From positions 218,611 to 282,610 of the forward strand of contig NZ_RXYA01000004.1 of NCBI RefSeq assembly GCF_008086595.1: a stretch of 64,000 nt of DNA, written 5' to 3'. A model generated the notes under the pieces. It ran no database searches. It worked only from the letters and a program-made list of their open reading frames with translations, and was not told the DNA's origin. The translations under genes and the position numbers were made by a program. Numbering within the stretch: position 1 is the stretch's first letter; each line of letters opens with the position of its first letter. Below, piece by piece: positions 1 to 8,337 of the stretch. Source of the DNA: Acetobacterium paludosum (GTDB lineage Bacteria; Bacillota; Clostridia; Eubacteriales; Eubacteriaceae).

Positions 1-586
1 CAATCTTTAAGCTATACTTTTTAATGATTACTGCCGCCAATTTCAATAAATCGATGATGTTTCCATTTTTTAGTTTAAATTGCAATTGAAAAATCGGCTT
101 TTTTAAATCATCGATCCATATTTCTCCCTGATCACCATCAATTTCAATCCATGTTTCATTATCCTTTAGCAAATTTATTTTTTTTCGGGTAAATGAGCTT
201 TGAAAGATAATCGCTAATTCATTACCGCCGGCAACTTTTTCCAGTACTTTTTTAATGGCATCCTCTTTTAAAAAAGCATTGTTGGGAGCCGATTTTTCAA
301 TTCTGACACGCCACTCTTTTTTTTCCTGAATGAAATTGATTTGCTTCTTTAAATTGCGCTGATTTAGGATCGCAAGGCTGCCGTTCTCTTCTTTACGAAT
401 AGAATATTCAAACCCGGCTAAAAATAAATCTTTATTGGCATTGTCGTAATAGGTATCTTTGATTATTTTTTGATTAACCGCTGTTGATTCAAAACTTTCG
501 ATATGAAGAAATTCCGCCATTATTTGTTCAAATACCGCTGTATCTTCAATTTTTATTCTTAACACTTTTTCGATATTATCTTCCAT
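1..586 (-). CDS. CYTH-domain phosphatase-like protein, 3' part outside window
   Basis: The gene reads leftward from an ATG at 586, preceded by a purine-rich GGGAGAAAG ribosome binding site, and stays open for 195 codons to the window edge. The translation starts MEDNIEKVLRIKI and holds features of the CYTH/triphosphate tunnel family: an early charged strand, YYDNANKDLF followed by YSIRKEE, then WRVRIEK and TWIEIDGDQGEIWIDD, i.e. alternating acidic and basic residues that line the tunnel of inorganic triphosphatases. In Firmicutes such domains are often followed by a CHAD domain, which would lie outside the window. The family assignment is by pattern only. The substrate is unknown. Confidence 0.6.
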   Translation of the reverse strand, partial: MEDNIEKVLRIKIEDTAVFEQIMAEFLHIESFESTAVNQKIIKDTYYDNANKDLFLAGFEYSIRKEENGSLAILNQRNLKKQINFIQEKKEWRVRIEKSAPNNAFLKEDAIKKVLEKVAGGNELAIIFQSSFTRKKINLLKDNETWIEIDGDQGEIWIDDLKKPIFQLQFKLKNGNIIDLLKLAAVIIKKYSLKI

Positions 587-735
587 TTTCTCTTTCTCCC
601 ACCTTTGCATTTTTATCATTATCGCTCAAAACAAATTTCTAAAATTGTGTTATTTTTGTTACATACCCGCGAATGAATTTTTCATCGATATTTTTTGTGT
701 TTATTTTATATTTTTATCCTTCTTGATCTATCATC

Positions 736-789
736 CAAAAATGGACTGTTGCCAAGCTCAAATTGAATAATGAGTTGGCAACAGTCCAT
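736..789 (-). terminator. Rho-independent terminator of the modABC operon
   Basis: Arms of 15 bases at 741-755 and 775-789 are perfectly complementary, with a further CTCA/TGAG pairing inside. On the minus strand the hairpin is followed by a run of five T. It lies 16 bp after the modC stop. Confidence 0.85.
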
Positions 790-804
790 TTATTTGGGTT
801 TTAT

Positions 805-1872
805 TTATTTTTTCATAAAAAATAAATGATTGGGATTCAGATAAACGCAAATCGGTTCTGAAGGATCTTTAATTTCATTTCGTTCTTCCCTGCTCATTTC
901 ACATTGAAAATGAAAGTCATCCAGTTTCTGCGGTCTTGAACCAAATTTCAGATATAACGATGTCCGAAATGGTCCATCAGTTTCATCTGCTATCCATACT
1001 TTAAAACAATTTTCTTTGGCGCAGTCAGCAACGACTTTAATGTGATTGGCTCTTATTCCAAGATAGCCTTCTTCCGGCTCAATTTTCATGTTTAATCTGA
1101 GTTTGATACCCCATTCTGGAACTTCAACCACATTTTCTGATAATCTGATTGATTTCGCGATATTCTTGCACCCCGTGATCTTTGCTGTTTCCCGGGAAAA
1201 CGGTCTTTGAAACAACTCATTTTTCTCTCCGAATGCTTCAACTTTTCCAGCGTTAAAAACCGCGATGTTCTCACACAACTGATAGGCTTCATCCCTGTTA
1301 TGGGTAACAAAGAGGGTCATTCCCTGGAAATCTTTTAAAGATTCCGCCATTTCTCTCATCATATGATTTCTAAGGTGTACGTCCAAGGCTGAAAATGGCT
1401 CATCTAACAATAAAATATCAGGTTTAACCGCTACGGCCCGGGCAAGCGCGACACGTTGCTGCTGGCCACCTGAAATTTGGGTGGGATAGCGTTTTTCGAG
1501 GCCATCCAAATTATATTTTTCCATTAGTTCAGCCACTTTATATTTTTTATCCTCTTTTGATAACTCATCCAATCCAAAGGCAATATTTTCGCTTACGGTC
1601 ATATTTGGAAAAAGAGCATAATTCTGGAATAAAAACCCAATCTTTCGATCCCTAATGGGCAGATTTATTTTTTTTTCGGCATCAAAATATATTTTCCCGT
1701 TAACAATAATTTGACCTTCATCTGGTTTTACCAACCCGGCAATACAACGCAATAGCATGCTCTTTCCAGAGCCGGAAGCACCTAAGATACCAATAACATC
1801 TCTCTTTGAGTCAAGTTTTACATCAAGTTCAAACTCATAAAGTTTCTTTTTTATATCAACGAAGAAATCCAT
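805..1872 (-). CDS. modC: Molybdate ABC transporter ATP-binding protein ModC
   Basis: 355-residue ATPase energising molybdate (or tungstate) import at the inner face of the membrane. Walker A GASGSGKS lies near residue 31, the signature ISGGQQQR near 135 and Walker B ILLLDEP near 155, followed by an H-loop (FVTHNRDEA). The C-terminal ~130 residues form the regulatory extension seen in ModC/CysA proteins, though a clear TOBE motif is not obvious. It starts 4 bp after the modB stop, so the two are cotranscribed and a terminator follows. The modA-modB-modC order and the adjacent TOBE regulator and molbindin support molybdate rather than sulfate. Confidence 0.88.
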   Translation of the reverse strand: MDFFVDIKKKLYEFELDVKLDSKRDVIGILGASGSGKSMLLRCIAGLVKPDEGQIIVNGKIYFDAEKKINLPIRDRKIGFLFQNYALFPNMTVSENIAFGLDELSKEDKKYKVAELMEKYNLDGLEKRYPTQISGGQQQRVALARAVAVKPDILLLDEPFSALDVHLRNHMMREMAESLKDFQGMTLFVTHNRDEAYQLCENIAVFNAGKVEAFGEKNELFQRPFSRETAKITGCKNIAKSIRLSENVVEVPEWGIKLRLNMKIEPEEGYLGIRANHIKVVADCAKENCFKVWIADETDGPFRTSLYLKFGSRPQKLDDFHFQCEMSREERNEIKDPSEPICVYLNPNHLFFMKK

Positions 1873-1876
1873 TTAA

Positions 1877-2560
1877 TCACCCTCCGACACCGTACCGCCC
1901 TTTCTTTTTATAACTATTCCAATAGTTATTAATCACCAGAACGGTTAATGAAATTGCAAAAATAATTGCTACCCAGATCATGGCAACGTCCATTTGGCCA
2001 CCCTGAGTAGCGAAATAGATTGCAATTGGAATTGTTTCTGTTTTCCCGGGGATACTTCCTGCAACCATTAGTGTCGCCCCAAACTCTCCTAAACATCGGG
2101 CAAATGATAATGCCGTAGCGGCGGCGATTCCTGGCCTGGCCAAAGGAACCACCACCTGCCAAAAAACTTTCCATTCGGAAGCGCCCAATGTTCTGGCCGC
2201 ACTTATTATATTCGTATCAATCTGTTCAAAAGCCCCCATTGTTGTTTTATACATCAGGGGAAAAGCCACGACAATCGCGGCAATCACCGCTGCATACCAT
2301 GAAAAAATGATATTAACTCCAAAGAGACTTGAAAATTGACCTATGGGTCCTCTTTTTCCAATCAATAAGAGAATTCCAAAGCCTGCTACCGTTGGCGGCA
2401 GAACAAGCGGTAGGGTAAGGATACTATCAATGACGCCCTTCCATTTTCCGTTATAATTTGACATCGGCCAGGCAATCGCCAGTCCCAGAAAAAAAATGAT
2501 AATCGTCGCTATTACCGTGACTTTTATTGAAATCCATGCTGGTGAAAAATCAAAACTGAT
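1877..2560 (-). CDS. modB: Molybdate ABC transporter permease ModB, probable non-AUG start
   Basis: Membrane permease of the molybdate importer. The EAA loop (AARTLGASEWKVFWQVVVPLARPG) that docks ModC is clear, as are several membrane helices. The first ATG in frame (2464) would cut off the first helix; the frame continues upstream through FSPAWISIKVTVIATI and a hydrophobic segment, typical ModB N-terminal sequence. No ATG, GTG or TTG occurs in this extension near the ribosome binding site AAGGGAGG. The ATC at 2558-2560 (spacing about 7) or the ATT at 2564-2566 would be the start; I chose ATC because of spacing. This gives 227 residues, the usual ModB length. A sequencing error is the alternative. 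Confidence 0.8.
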   Translation of the reverse strand: MSFDFSPAWISIKVTVIATIIIFFLGLAIAWPMSNYNGKWKGVIDSILTLPLVLPPTVAGFGILLLIGKRGPIGQFSSLFGVNIIFSWYAAVIAAIVVAFPLMYKTTMGAFEQIDTNIISAARTLGASEWKVFWQVVVPLARPGIAAATALSFARCLGEFGATLMVAGSIPGKTETIPIAIYFATQGGQMDVAMIWVAIIFAISLTVLVINNYWNSYKKKGRYGVGG

Positions 2561-2582
2561 AGTAATCCCTCCCTTCTGTTAT

Positions 2583-3380
2583 TTATAGAGTCGTAAATCC
2601 ATATTTCACAAATACTTGTTTTGCTGCATCACTGCTTAAATAATCGACAAAAGATTTTGCTGCATCTGCATTTTTGCTTGCCTTTATAACCGCTGCGGGG
2701 TAAACAATGGCTTTATGAGAAGCTGCTGCTGCTGTTGCAATTACTTTTACTCCCGTCGATGCTTTTGCATCTGTTGAATAGACCACGCCGGCATCGACAT
2801 TTCCTGTTTGAACCCAATTCAAAACTTCTTTAACATCTTTTCCGTAAACAATTTTATCCGATATTTGATCCATTACATTATAATACGTAAAGGCATCAAC
2901 GGCATATTGTCCGGCTGGCACGGTTGTTGGTTCGCCAAGACCGATTGATGTGATAGAAGGATCAGTAACTTGAGCAAAATCAGTAATCGTTGTTGTTGAA
3001 TCTTTCGGTACAACCAGAACTAATTCATTGCCGAGTAAATTTTTAATCGTGGTTTCATCTAATAAACCGGCATCTTTAACCGTGGTCATATCTTTTATTG
3101 CAGCTGACATGAATACATCAACATCAGCACCCTGAACGATTTGTGTGGCAAGTGTACCTGATCCGCCAAAATTAACAGCTAACGTTACATTTGGTTGTTC
3201 TTTCTGGTACAATGTCTGAATTTCTCCCATTGCATCAGTTAAACTTGCTGCAGCTGAGATCGTCAACGTAACCGGGGCTGCACTGGTTGTTGTCGACTTC
3301 GTTGCCGTTTGACAACCGGTCATAGCAAAAACAATCGACAGTAACGCTACAAGTAAAAATCCTTTTTTTAACATTTTCAT
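2583..3380 (-). CDS. modA: Molybdate-binding lipoprotein ModA
   Basis: 265-residue periplasmic-type binding protein, exported as a lipoprotein: the signal ends in the lipobox MTGC at residues 20-23. The mature part begins TLTISAAASLTDAMGEI, the classic ModA entry strand whose serines bind the oxyanion, followed by NFGGSGTLATQI and later VDAGVVYSTDA, both ligand-contact regions of the family. It is first in the modABC operon. A candidate promoter lies just upstream, facing the divergent HTH-TOBE regulator gene. Confidence 0.9.
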   Translation of the reverse strand: MKMLKKGFLLVALLSIVFAMTGCQTATKSTTTSAAPVTLTISAAASLTDAMGEIQTLYQKEQPNVTLAVNFGGSGTLATQIVQGADVDVFMSAAIKDMTTVKDAGLLDETTIKNLLGNELVLVVPKDSTTTITDFAQVTDPSITSIGLGEPTTVPAGQYAVDAFTYYNVMDQISDKIVYGKDVKEVLNWVQTGNVDAGVVYSTDAKASTGVKVIATAAAASHKAIVYPAAVIKASKNADAAKSFVDYLSSDAAKQVFVKYGFTTL

Positions 3381-3424
3381 TTCTTTTCTCCTTTTGTTAT
3401 GTTTTATTGTGTTATAATATGTTA

Positions 3425-3453
3425 AGTATATATCAATATTGTGGTTAAATCAA
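3425..3453 (-). promoter_or_regulatory. Candidate promoter of modABC
   Basis: On the minus strand TTGATT and TATACT are separated by 17 bp, about 45 bp before the modA start. The AT-rich intergenic region is shared with the divergent TOBE regulator gene, which probably binds here when molybdate is present; no clear operator was identified. Confidence 0.45.
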
Positions 3454-3577
3454 ACAAATTATGATTTTACTATGATAATATTCTTATATTGAAATTCAAC
3501 ATTTTAATATTAAATTCTTTTATATTTATCAAATATTGGTTATAATAAAATTAAGAAACTATAAAGAAGGTGATAGC

Positions 3578-4099
3578 ATGATTGAAGAACTTTTATACAC
3601 TCCAGAGGAAATTAGCAAGAAGCTCAGAATAACCAAAAACACTGTTTATGAAATGATTAAACGGGGGGATCTTGATGCCCACCATCTTGGCAAGCATCTC
3701 CGGATTTCTGAAGCTCAATTTGAAGCCTATTTATCAAAATCAAAAGGTTCTGAAAACAATTATCAGGGAACTGTTTTTTCTGACAATAATGATGCCTACG
3801 TAAAAATTGATGATGTAACTATCCATGTTCATACTGATTTAATGGGCGATGTTAAGCTATACATTCGTCCGGAAGATATTATTTTAAGTCTGGAATCATT
3901 CACAAGCAGTGCCAGAAATATCTATAAAGGAACGGTTGTTGACTTAATAAAAGATGAGAATAGTGTGAAAGTTGTTCTAGATATCGGCATTCCTCTGACC
4001 GCCCTGATTACTAAAACATCCTTGGAAAAAATGGATATTCATAAAGGCACTGAAGTCTATGCTGTTTTTAAAACAATGTCCGTCAATGTTTATAAATAG
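3578..4099 (+). CDS. HTH-TOBE molybdate-responsive regulator
   Basis: 173 residues from the ATG at 3578; an upstream in-frame ATG at 3536 is less likely because AGAAGGTG lies at the right distance before 3578. Residues 3-55 are an excisionase/MerR-like helix-turn-helix (YTPEEISKKLRITKNTVYEM, then GKHLRIS). The C-terminal ~65 residues resemble a TOBE/Mop oxyanion-binding domain (NIYKGTVVDLIKDENSVKVV, ending VYAVFKTMSVNVYK). This one-component architecture replaces ModE in many clostridia. Divergent orientation from modABC makes it the probable molybdate-dependent regulator of that operon. It ends within a terminator hairpin. Confidence 0.8.
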   Translation: MIEELLYTPEEISKKLRITKNTVYEMIKRGDLDAHHLGKHLRISEAQFEAYLSKSKGSENNYQGTVFSDNNDAYVKIDDVTIHVHTDLMGDVKLYIRPEDIILSLESFTSSARNIYKGTVVDLIKDENSVKVVLDIGIPLTALITKTSLEKMDIHKGTEVYAVFKTMSVNVYK

Positions 4100-4137
4100 C
4101 TAAAAGAAATGTGTTTTCGCATTTCTTTTAGCTATTT
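4098..4137 (+). terminator. Terminator of the HTH-TOBE regulator gene
   Basis: Perfect 13-bp arms (4098-4110 and 4121-4133) start inside the stop codon of the regulator gene. Confidence 0.7.
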
Positions 4138-4186
4138 CCCAGGCATTGATAAATAAGTATTTGTAATGTTATCATAAGGCATAATA

Positions 4187-4219
4187 AAAGCCACAGATTT
4201 AAATAAAAATCCGCGGCTT
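4187..4219 (-). terminator. Terminator of the molbindin gene
   Basis: Arms 4188-4200 and 4207-4219 pair with one mismatch; on the minus strand the stem is followed by a T-rich stretch. It lies just after the molbindin stop. Confidence 0.7.
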
Positions 4220-4228
4220 AATATTTTT

Positions 4229-4438
4229 TTAATCAACCATGACCATAACTGACGTGGCTTTAATCACTGCGGTCGCATTACCGCCAACAGCTAATCCAAG
4301 ATCTTTGACAGCCGCCATAGAAATCGTTGCTGAAATAATATTGCCATTTCCAACATCAATTTTTACGATGCCATTCACCGTTCCTTCTTCGATACCGACT
4401 ACTTTTCCTTTTAACTGGTTTCTTGCACTTAATTTCAT
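4229..4438 (-). CDS. mop: Molbindin (Mop), single TOBE domain
   Basis: 69 residues, the whole of one TOBE domain: SARNQLKGKVVGIEEGTVNG at the N-terminus, then ISATISMAAVKDLGLAVG and ATAVIKATSVMVMVD. Such proteins assemble into hexamers that bind about eight molybdate ions and act as a cytoplasmic molybdenum store or buffer. A GGAGGAAG ribosome binding site precedes the start. It lies between the molybdate importer and a molybdenum hydroxylase and has its own terminator, so it is probably a separate transcript. Confidence 0.92.
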   Translation of the reverse strand: MKLSARNQLKGKVVGIEEGTVNGIVKIDVGNGNIISATISMAAVKDLGLAVGGNATAVIKATSVMVMVD

Positions 4439-4639
4439 TTCTTCCTCCTTTAGGAATTAGTATTATTTTTATTATTTACCCTTTAAAATTTAAATAACAC
4501 TTTTCAAACATTATTTAAGCCAAATAAATAATTGTTTAGTTTTGTCTTGTTTTGTTTTTTTAATAGCTGTTTCGTATATAATTTCATACTATAAATACAT
4601 TAACAATAAACTTAAATCAATGAAGGATCATATTCAATA

Positions 4640-6916
4640 TTAAATATTTTTTTGTTTCATTCCATTGTATATTTTCTCAGCTGTAATCGGCAATTCTCTC
4701 ACCTTTACCCGAACCCCATTAAATACCGCATTGGCAATGGCAGGTGCTGGTGTATTTATGACAACTTCTCCAATTGACTTGGCTCCAAAAGGTCCTGTCG
4801 GTTCATAGCTGCTTTCAAAGCCAACCCGAATCCTGCCTACATCCAGTCTGGTTGGAATTTTATACTGCATCAATGAATTACTGAAATTCCTTCCGCTTTC
4901 TCCATAAGTAATATCCTCGTAAAGAGCCATTCCAATCCCCTGAGCAATTCCGCCTTCTGTCTGAAGGCGAACAAGATTGGTATTAATCACCGTACCACAA
5001 TCTACAACCGCCACATAATCAATCAAATCAATTTTTCCCGTTTCTTTATCAATCTCAACTTCTGCCATACCTACCACAAAAGGCGGTGGTGATACTGGTG
5101 AACAAAATAACTCTGTTGCCGATAATTCCTTGTCCGATCCAACTGCAACTGTAAGATCTTTTAAATTGATTGACTCCTTTGCATCGACCTGATATACCCT
5201 GGCGCCATCAAATTCGACATCCTCAATAGCGCATCCCAGTTGCCGAGCCCCTTTGTCCCGAATCTTTTCCACCAGTGTTTCACAGGTATTAACGACTGCA
5301 TTCCCGGTTACATAGGTTGTGCTTGAAGCATACGAGCCTGAGTCATATGGCGAAACATCGGTATCAACGCCACTTACCGTAATATCATCTACCGAACAGT
5401 GCAGACACTCCGCCGCTATTTGAGCCAGTATCGTATCACAGCCAGTTCCCATATCCGTCGCTCCGATTTTCATATCATAAAGACCCGCTGCATTTACCTT
5501 AATTAGAACCCCCGCCGTATCAACATTGGCAATACCGGAACCCTGCATCGCCATGGAAACCCCGACACTCCGAACCTTGCCGTTTTTTAAATTGATACGT
5601 GGATATTTTTCATCCCAGCCAATCATTTCCTTTGCCTTTGCCATACAGCGATCCAATGCGCAGCTGTTTAATGTTTCGCCGTAATAGGCTGGCATCACAG
5701 CGCCTTCCCTGACCATATTAATTTCTCTGATTTGTACCGGATCCATTCCCATTTTTTCAGCCAATTCGTTGACCGCGGATTCCAACGCAAAGATCCCCTG
5801 AGTCGCTCCGTAACCCCGATAGGCGCCGGCCGACATCACATTGGTATAGACAACGTCATATCTGAAGTGGTAGGCTTCGACTTTCCCATAAAGCGGAAGG
5901 GATTTATGCCCGGATAAACCTACCGTCGTGGGTCCATGCTCTCCGTAGGCACCGGTATTTGAAAGGGTAATCATGTCGATTCCTTTGATGATACCATTCT
6001 TATCCGCCCCGATCCTTACCTTGATTTCGTTCTCGTGTCTCGGTGAAGAGGCAATGAAACTCTCTCTCCTCGTATAGACAATCAGAGCCGGTTTGCCTGT
6101 CTTCACCGTCACGATAGCCGGATACACCTCCGTTACCGCTGTCTGTTTAGCTCCAAAACCTCCTCCGATTCTCGGCTTTATCACCCGAATCCGGGATTCC
6201 GGCAGTTCAAGGGCATTGGACAGGATTCTTTTCACATGAAAAGGAATCTGCGTAGATGTCACACAAGTGAGCTTCCCGGTCTCGTCCAGATAGGTAAAGG
6301 TCCGAGAAGTTTCCATCGTCACCTGCTGATTAGCCTTCGTATGATAAGTTTGTTCAATGATCCAGTCGCAACCGCCGATAATTTCATCAACGTCGCCATG
6401 CTTTTCTTCCCCACTGGCACAAAGGTTTCTTTTGTTGTCAGCTCCCACATTGCACAGACTTCTCCAGTTCTGTTCCGGATGAATAAGCACTTCGTTATCT
6501 TTCGCACATCTGAAATCCAGAATTGGCTCTAAAATATCATATTTTACTTTTATCCGCCTAAGTGCTTTATCAACAGTCTTCTCGTTATCCCCTGCCACGA
6601 TTGCCACCGCATCTCCGATAAAACGCACTTTTTCATCCAAAATGAGCCGATCGTAAGGGCTCGGTTCAGGAAATGTCTGACCTGCCAGCGTAAAGCGTTT
6701 ATCCGGTACATCTTTGTAGGTTAGAACACATTCAATTCCGGAAAGCTTCATTGCTGATTCGGTCTTTATTTCTTTAATTAGCGCATGGGCATAAGGACTT
6801 CTTAGAATTTTTACAACGAGACAATCCTTTGGCGCGATATCCTGTGTGTAAACAGGCTGGCCGGTTACCAATGACATGGCATCCTTCTTTCTGACCGGCT
6901 GATTAACTGATCTCAT
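4640..6916 (-). CDS. Xanthine dehydrogenase-family molybdopterin-binding subunit
   Basis: 758-residue large subunit of a molybdenum hydroxylase, which hydroxylates a carbon of a heterocycle or aldehyde with water-derived oxygen. RIGGGFGAKQ near residue 255, AGAYRGYGATQG near 365 and GPFGAKSIGEVVINTPAPA near 705, containing the family's catalytic Glu, mark the molybdenum site. Length matches separate XdhA-type subunits (E. coli XdhA is about 750). It overlaps the 2Fe-2S subunit gene by 14 bp, forming a three-gene operon in the order FAD, Fe-S, Mo. The Arg in the AYRGYG segment fits purine-type enzymes, but nicotinate or other heterocycle hydroxylases are possible. No XdhC-type sulfurase is in the window. 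Confidence 0.85.
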   Translation of the reverse strand: MRSVNQPVRKKDAMSLVTGQPVYTQDIAPKDCLVVKILRSPYAHALIKEIKTESAMKLSGIECVLTYKDVPDKRFTLAGQTFPEPSPYDRLILDEKVRFIGDAVAIVAGDNEKTVDKALRRIKVKYDILEPILDFRCAKDNEVLIHPEQNWRSLCNVGADNKRNLCASGEEKHGDVDEIIGGCDWIIEQTYHTKANQQVTMETSRTFTYLDETGKLTCVTSTQIPFHVKRILSNALELPESRIRVIKPRIGGGFGAKQTAVTEVYPAIVTVKTGKPALIVYTRRESFIASSPRHENEIKVRIGADKNGIIKGIDMITLSNTGAYGEHGPTTVGLSGHKSLPLYGKVEAYHFRYDVVYTNVMSAGAYRGYGATQGIFALESAVNELAEKMGMDPVQIREINMVREGAVMPAYYGETLNSCALDRCMAKAKEMIGWDEKYPRINLKNGKVRSVGVSMAMQGSGIANVDTAGVLIKVNAAGLYDMKIGATDMGTGCDTILAQIAAECLHCSVDDITVSGVDTDVSPYDSGSYASSTTYVTGNAVVNTCETLVEKIRDKGARQLGCAIEDVEFDGARVYQVDAKESINLKDLTVAVGSDKELSATELFCSPVSPPPFVVGMAEVEIDKETGKIDLIDYVAVVDCGTVINTNLVRLQTEGGIAQGIGMALYEDITYGESGRNFSNSLMQYKIPTRLDVGRIRVGFESSYEPTGPFGAKSIGEVVINTPAPAIANAVFNGVRVKVRELPITAEKIYNGMKQKNI

Positions 6917-7376
6917 TTTTTTGTGCTCCCTTCTGATTGAGATAGCGTTTAATTGCGCGAAGCTGTCCCATATATCCGCTACAGCGACACAAATTACCGC
7001 TTAAATACTCGCTGATTTCTCTATCGGAAGGGTTTTTAAGCTCTTTTACCATCGTAAGAACACTGATCACCAGCCCAGGACTGCAAAACCCGCATTGTTC
7101 CGCGCCCTGATCTGCCAGAAATCCGCCAAACTCTTTGGCCTCTTCCTGAAGACCTTCCAGGGTAATCACATGTTTTCCATCGGCTCTTGCCACCAGTGTT
7201 GAACATGACAACACCAGCTTACTGTCCATTAATACCGTACACAAACCGCAATTTGAAGTCTCACAGCCGCGTTTAACGCTGTAACAGCCATGATCCCTGA
7301 GAAAATCCAATAAGATGGCATCGCCGTCTATTTCATCGGTTATTTTTTTATCATTAACCCATAACTTAATGATCAT
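6903..7376 (-). CDS. Xanthine dehydrogenase-family 2Fe-2S subunit
   Basis: 157 residues carrying two [2Fe-2S] clusters that pass electrons from molybdenum to FAD. The plant-type cluster ligands are in GCETSNCGLC (around residues 38-47) with a further Cys in VLSCS; the helical cluster ligands are in CGFCSPG and NLCRCSGY. Overlap of 11 bp with the FAD subunit and 14 bp with the Mo subunit indicates translational coupling. Confidence 0.9.
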   Translation of the reverse strand: MIIKLWVNDKKITDEIDGDAILLDFLRDHGCYSVKRGCETSNCGLCTVLMDSKLVLSCSTLVARADGKHVITLEGLQEEAKEFGGFLADQGAEQCGFCSPGLVISVLTMVKELKNPSDREISEYLSGNLCRCSGYMGQLRAIKRYLNQKGAQKNEIS

Positions 7377-8160
7377 CTTTTAATACCTCTTTGACCCCTC
7401 TTTTGATATAGACATAAGCAAGATATTCCCGGTATTCTTTGCTTGCCCGCATATTGCTTCCATAACTGAACTGGCCTTTTGCCCAGTCTGCAAATTCTGC
7501 AATTTCTTCTTGTGAAGGATTTTGTTCCGATAAACATCCTGATTTTTGAATCAGCTTTGCTTTCATCGGTCTCGCCCCAACCGCGACAAATATATTGTTT
7601 TTTTTCTTTGCAACAGCCACTGCGATCAGTGGAAAATCCATTTTCGCATTGCGTTGTGATTGATAAGATACTTTTCTGCTGTCCTTTTTTATAAGGATGC
7701 GAACCAGAATATCATTATCATATTTCTTTTTCGCAAATTCTTTTAGCGATATAATTCCGCCTTTGAAAAGCTCCACATAACAGTCAAGAACCATCAAACA
7801 AGTCAGTACATCAGAGAAACCATATCGGCCATAAATACTCCCTCCAACCGTAGCACCATTGCGAAATTGCACCCCAACGATATGATAAACAGCTTCCTTC
7901 AGGGCTCCCTGGCATTCATTATTCAAGCCTTCATGAAGCTCTAAATCTCTGAGTGTACACATACTGCCTATTCTGAATTCATCATCCGTCTCTTCAATTT
8001 TATTTAAGCCCAACCCCGATAAATCAATGGCGTTTTGAATTTTCCGGTTACCCATTTTAAGCCACATGAATCCGCCAATCACGACATTTGTTCGTTTTTG
8101 ATTAAGTTGATACGCTTCCGCCAAAGTTTTTACTTTAACAAAATTATTTATTGTTATCAT
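7366..8160 (-). CDS. Xanthine dehydrogenase-family FAD-binding subunit
   Basis: 264-residue FAD subunit, first in the hydroxylase operon. The FAD-binding signature VVIGGFMWLK replaces the usual VIAGGTDL form, and VQFRNGATVGGSIYGRYGFSD is the second flavin-binding loop. It is about 25 residues shorter than E. coli XdhB and lacks much of the C-terminal CO-dehydrogenase-like domain's usual sequence. The start ATG has GGAGGATGCC before it. The electron acceptor (NAD or ferredoxin) cannot be read from sequence. Confidence 0.82.
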   Translation of the reverse strand: MITINNFVKVKTLAEAYQLNQKRTNVVIGGFMWLKMGNRKIQNAIDLSGLGLNKIEETDDEFRIGSMCTLRDLELHEGLNNECQGALKEAVYHIVGVQFRNGATVGGSIYGRYGFSDVLTCLMVLDCYVELFKGGIISLKEFAKKKYDNDILVRILIKKDSRKVSYQSQRNAKMDFPLIAVAVAKKKNNIFVAVGARPMKAKLIQKSGCLSEQNPSQEEIAEFADWAKGQFSYGSNMRASKEYREYLAYVYIKRGVKEVLKDDH

Positions 8161-8250
8161 GGCATCCTCCTAAACTATTATCCGAGAAAAGTCTTCTTTA
8201 TGTGTTTACCCTATTTTATTATGCTTAATAAATTTTAAAAGAAATCATTT

Positions 8251-8297
8251 AAAAACCTCGTGGCTGATGTCTTATCTTCCATCAACCACGAGGTTTT
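8251..8297 (-). terminator. Terminator of the 902-residue GGDEF-EAL gene
   Basis: Twelve-base arms 8252-8263 and 8286-8297 are perfectly complementary, ending in T-run on the minus strand, 40 bp beyond the stop at 8338. Confidence 0.85.
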
Positions 8298-8337
8298 CCG
8301 TTTCAAAACAGACTCGTTTTTTATTTATCATTATCGT

